Assembly (NCBI RefSeq): GCF_025947345.1
Contig: NZ_CP110011.1
Coordinates: forward strand, 4,216,001 to 4,280,000
Length of the DNA stretch: 64,000 nucleotides
Direction: 5' to 3'
Source: Flavobacterium sp. N502536
GTDB lineage: Bacteria > Bacteroidota > Bacteroidia > Flavobacteriales > Flavobacteriaceae
Each line of letters starts with the position of its first letter. The first letter of the stretch is position 1. This document shows, one piece after another, positions 62,432-64,000 of this stretch. Below the pieces are notes generated by a model, which saw only the letters and a list, made by a program, of their open reading frames with translations, was not told where the DNA came from and searched no databases. The position numbers were made by a program, and so were the translations under genes.

Positions 62432-63583
62432 ATGAGAAAATTTCTAAATAAAATACATTTATGGCTCGGGCTTGTAACCGGATTAGTTGTATTTGTAAGT
62501 ATGCTGGCGGCCAGTATTTTTGTCTGGGAAGAAGAATTATCTGCCTGGTATCATAAAGATAAAATTTTTGTTCCTGAAGTGAAGAGTACTGTTCTACCCC
62601 TTGACAGTCTTTATGCTACTATAAAACTAAAATATCCATTTGCAGATTATGCTACAATTAGCCATAATCCAAAAAAAAGTTATGTATTTAACAGCTACGA
62701 AGAAAATACAGCACCGCATTGGACAGCAGCTTCAGATTGCAAAAGCTACAGTAACATTTATATTGATCAATATACAGGTAAAGAATTAGGGGAAGTTGAT
62801 TTAAGATACGATTGGATCTTTAATCTCAGAGTACTGCATCAAAATTTGCTGCTTACTTATGATGTAGGTCATTATATAGTTGGATTTTCGACCTTATTTA
62901 TTTTCGTTTTAATTTTAACCGGAATCTATTTATGGTGGCCAAAAAATAAAGCAGCTTTAAAACAAAGGGTCTGGTTTCGTTGGAAAAGCACCACAAAGTG
63001 GAAACGCAAAAATTATGATTTCCACAATATAGGCGGTATTTATACTTTTATATTTATTCTGATTTTTGCCATTACTGGATTGGTCTGGACATTTGACTGG
63101 TGGACCAACGGAATATATAGAATTCTGGGTAATGATCCTGAAAAGGTATGGGCCAAAACCCCTGAAATTTCCAAAGTAAACACTGTGAATACACAAAATC
63201 CTTTTGAGTACATGGTTCAGGACATTAAGGTTAAAATTCCTAAATGGACTTCTATTGGTTTATCACTACCTGAAAAACCTACTAAAGAAGCTGTTCCGGT
63301 TGCGACTTTTATCAAACACGAAGGAAGTTCGGGCTGGGACGAATCTGATATTTATACTTATAACAGTGTCTCAGCAAAAAATTATTATACCGTTAAGCAT
63401 AAAGACAAAACGCTGGGAGCAAAATGGAGAAACAGCAATTATGCAATTCATACGGGAAGTATTTATGGCTTTCCCACTAAATTGTTAGCTTCTTTAGTTT
63501 CTTTGTTTTGCGCTTTACTTCCAGTCAGTGGTTTTTTGATTTGGTGGGGAAGAAATAAGAAAAACAATCGAAAATCAAATTAG
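62432..63583 (+). CDS. PepSY-associated membrane protein
   Basis: 383 residues, four membrane helices (about 8-30, 150-170, 203-225, 350-372). Family signatures: NKIHLWLGLVTGLVVFV, LRVLHQNLLLTYDVGHYIVG, YDFHNIGGIYTFIFILIFAI and GSIYGFPTKLLASLVSL. PepSY_TM proteins are linked to iron-siderophore use or reductase functions; here there is no neighbouring TonB receptor, so the role is open. Single gene, bounded by a terminator. It may be an insertion beside the tRNA. Confidence 0.92.
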   Translation: MRKFLNKIHLWLGLVTGLVVFVSMLAASIFVWEEELSAWYHKDKIFVPEVKSTVLPLDSLYATIKLKYPFADYATISHNPKKSYVFNSYEENTAPHWTAASDCKSYSNIYIDQYTGKELGEVDLRYDWIFNLRVLHQNLLLTYDVGHYIVGFSTLFIFVLILTGIYLWWPKNKAALKQRVWFRWKSTTKWKRKNYDFHNIGGIYTFIFILIFAITGLVWTFDWWTNGIYRILGNDPEKVWAKTPEISKVNTVNTQNPFEYMVQDIKVKIPKWTSIGLSLPEKPTKEAVPVATFIKHEGSSGWDESDIYTYNSVSAKNYYTVKHKDKTLGAKWRNSNYAIHTGSIYGFPTKLLASLVSLFCALLPVSGFLIWWGRNKKNNRKSN

Positions 63584-63601
63584 AATGGTTTGTAAACTGT
63601 T

Positions 63602-63612
63602 CAGTAACGGTC
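63602..63612. repeat. 11-bp direct repeat, right copy
   Basis: CAGTAACGGTC, identical to 62171-62181, and here fused directly to a copy of the tRNA-adjacent sequence (GGTCAC, then the terminator). Confidence 0.65.
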
Positions 63613-63616
63613 ACAA

Positions 63617-63650
63617 AAAATCCCACTTCTTTCGAAATGGGATTTTTTTT
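63617..63650. terminator. Bidirectional terminator, near-copy of the tRNA terminator
   Basis: AAAATCCCACTTC (63617-63629) and GAAATGGGATTTT (63634-63646) with loop TTTC. Same arms as the tRNA terminator but exchanged, so the wobble pair forms on the minus strand. It separates the convergent PepSY and monooxygenase genes. Confidence 0.9.
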
Positions 63651-63726
63651 TATCCTTCTTCTTCTATAACTGCATTTTAAAGTTTGAAAGATCTGCAAAG
63701 TCAAAAGGCATAAACCATTAACTACT

Positions 63727-64000
63727 TTAAGCATTTGAATTTTGTAAATTCAGGGGATAAAAATGTGGCAGAACCTCTTGTCCAATCAATTTTAAGGCTT
63801 CTTCCAACGGAACTTCTGATTTTCTTAAATGAAGTGCCATGTGGTTTACCCCTGCCAATTCATATAAACGCAGTAATTTCGTTAATCCATTAATACCAAC
63901 AGCGCCACCAAAACGATGCGGTGTAAAAGGAGCATCAGGATTCTTTAAAAGATTTAAGTGGAAAGCTGATATATAAGGTTTCGATGCCTGATTGTTATCA
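63727..64000 (-). CDS. LLM class flavin-dependent oxidoreductase (partial)
   Basis: Only the last 91 codons are inside the window; the start lies beyond base 64000. The visible C-terminus (FGGAVGINGLTKLLRLYELA, then VNHMALHLRKSEVPLEEAL and QEVLPHFYPL) resembles the end of luciferase-like monooxygenases that use reduced FMN. The substrate is unknown. Stop TAA at 63729-63727. Confidence 0.75.
   Translation of the reverse strand, partial: DNNQASKPYISAFHLNLLKNPDAPFTPHRFGGAVGINGLTKLLRLYELAGVNHMALHLRKSEVPLEEALKLIGQEVLPHFYPLNLQNSNA

Noticed and set aside
1..64000. CRISPR arrays, prophage, integrase or insertion-sequence genes
   Set aside because: No regularly spaced repeats with unique spacers and no transposase, integrase or phage gene was found; the short tandem repeats have no spacers.

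Overview
This 64 kb window is AT-rich chromosomal DNA from a member of the Bacteroidota, most likely a Flavobacterium or close relative. The evidence is an ECF sigma/FecR/SusC/SusD locus, a PorX-type regulator of type IX secretion, the fused LpxC-FabZ enzyme, many family-specific small proteins, and promoters of the Bacteroidota type (a TAnnTTTG element close to the start). No phage, insertion sequence, plasmid function or CRISPR array was found. One tRNA gene (Arg, ACG) is present.

Layout. 1-8083 (minus strand) is an outer-membrane nutrient-uptake locus: sigma factor, anti-sigma FecR, TonB-dependent SusC with an N-terminal signalling (STN) domain, SusD lipoprotein and a zinc-metallohydrolase lipoprotein cut by the window edge. 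8559-16678 (minus) holds a GIY-YIG-like small protein, sucD, and a conserved run with an LpxD paralogue, efp, lpxA, lpxC-fabZ, lpxD and an HD hydrolase: lipid A and fatty acid synthesis. 16900-24841 (mostly plus) has porX (frameshifted), tsaE, a GNAT enzyme, alanine dehydrogenase, ung and mutS2. 25149-30678 (minus) has ettA (frameshifted), a small membrane protein, a hybrid histidine kinase and holA. 30772-33135 (plus) encodes an orphan HsdR-N nuclease-like protein, a glycosyltransferase and an OmpA lipoprotein. 33324-42889 is mainly minus-strand: a regulatory-domain protein beside a relic of a paralogue, tsaC, uvrD/pcrA, a TSUP transporter, a patatin and an M1 aminopeptidase. 42984-49071 holds a Dph6-like ligase with an HExxH protein, DUF1697, a large SUKH/beta-helix protein and recG. 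49307-51506 (minus) holds a PAS protein, a membrane sensor and a thioredoxin-like protein. 52030-61210 (plus) is an RND efflux operon, a bestrophin channel and pheT. The end has apt, tRNA-Arg, a PepSY protein and a partial flavin monooxygenase.

Four things stand out. First, porX and ettA are each broken by what looks like one missing base in a short C/G run; restoring that base restores the family sequence in both. Second, several intergenic gaps carry short-word repeats, some touching stop codons: CTNAG octamer arrays at three loci, and inverted-repeat pairs in interleaved order A-B-A'-B' at four loci with unrelated sequences. The interleaved order allows alternative or pseudoknot folds rather than one hairpin; I do not know a described element class that matches. 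Third, the tRNA-Arg appears to carry a compensated A19-U56 pair instead of G19-C56. Fourth, a degenerate copy of the tRNA 3' end plus terminator lies just past the PepSY gene, with an 11-bp direct repeat on both sides, as if a small islet had inserted there.
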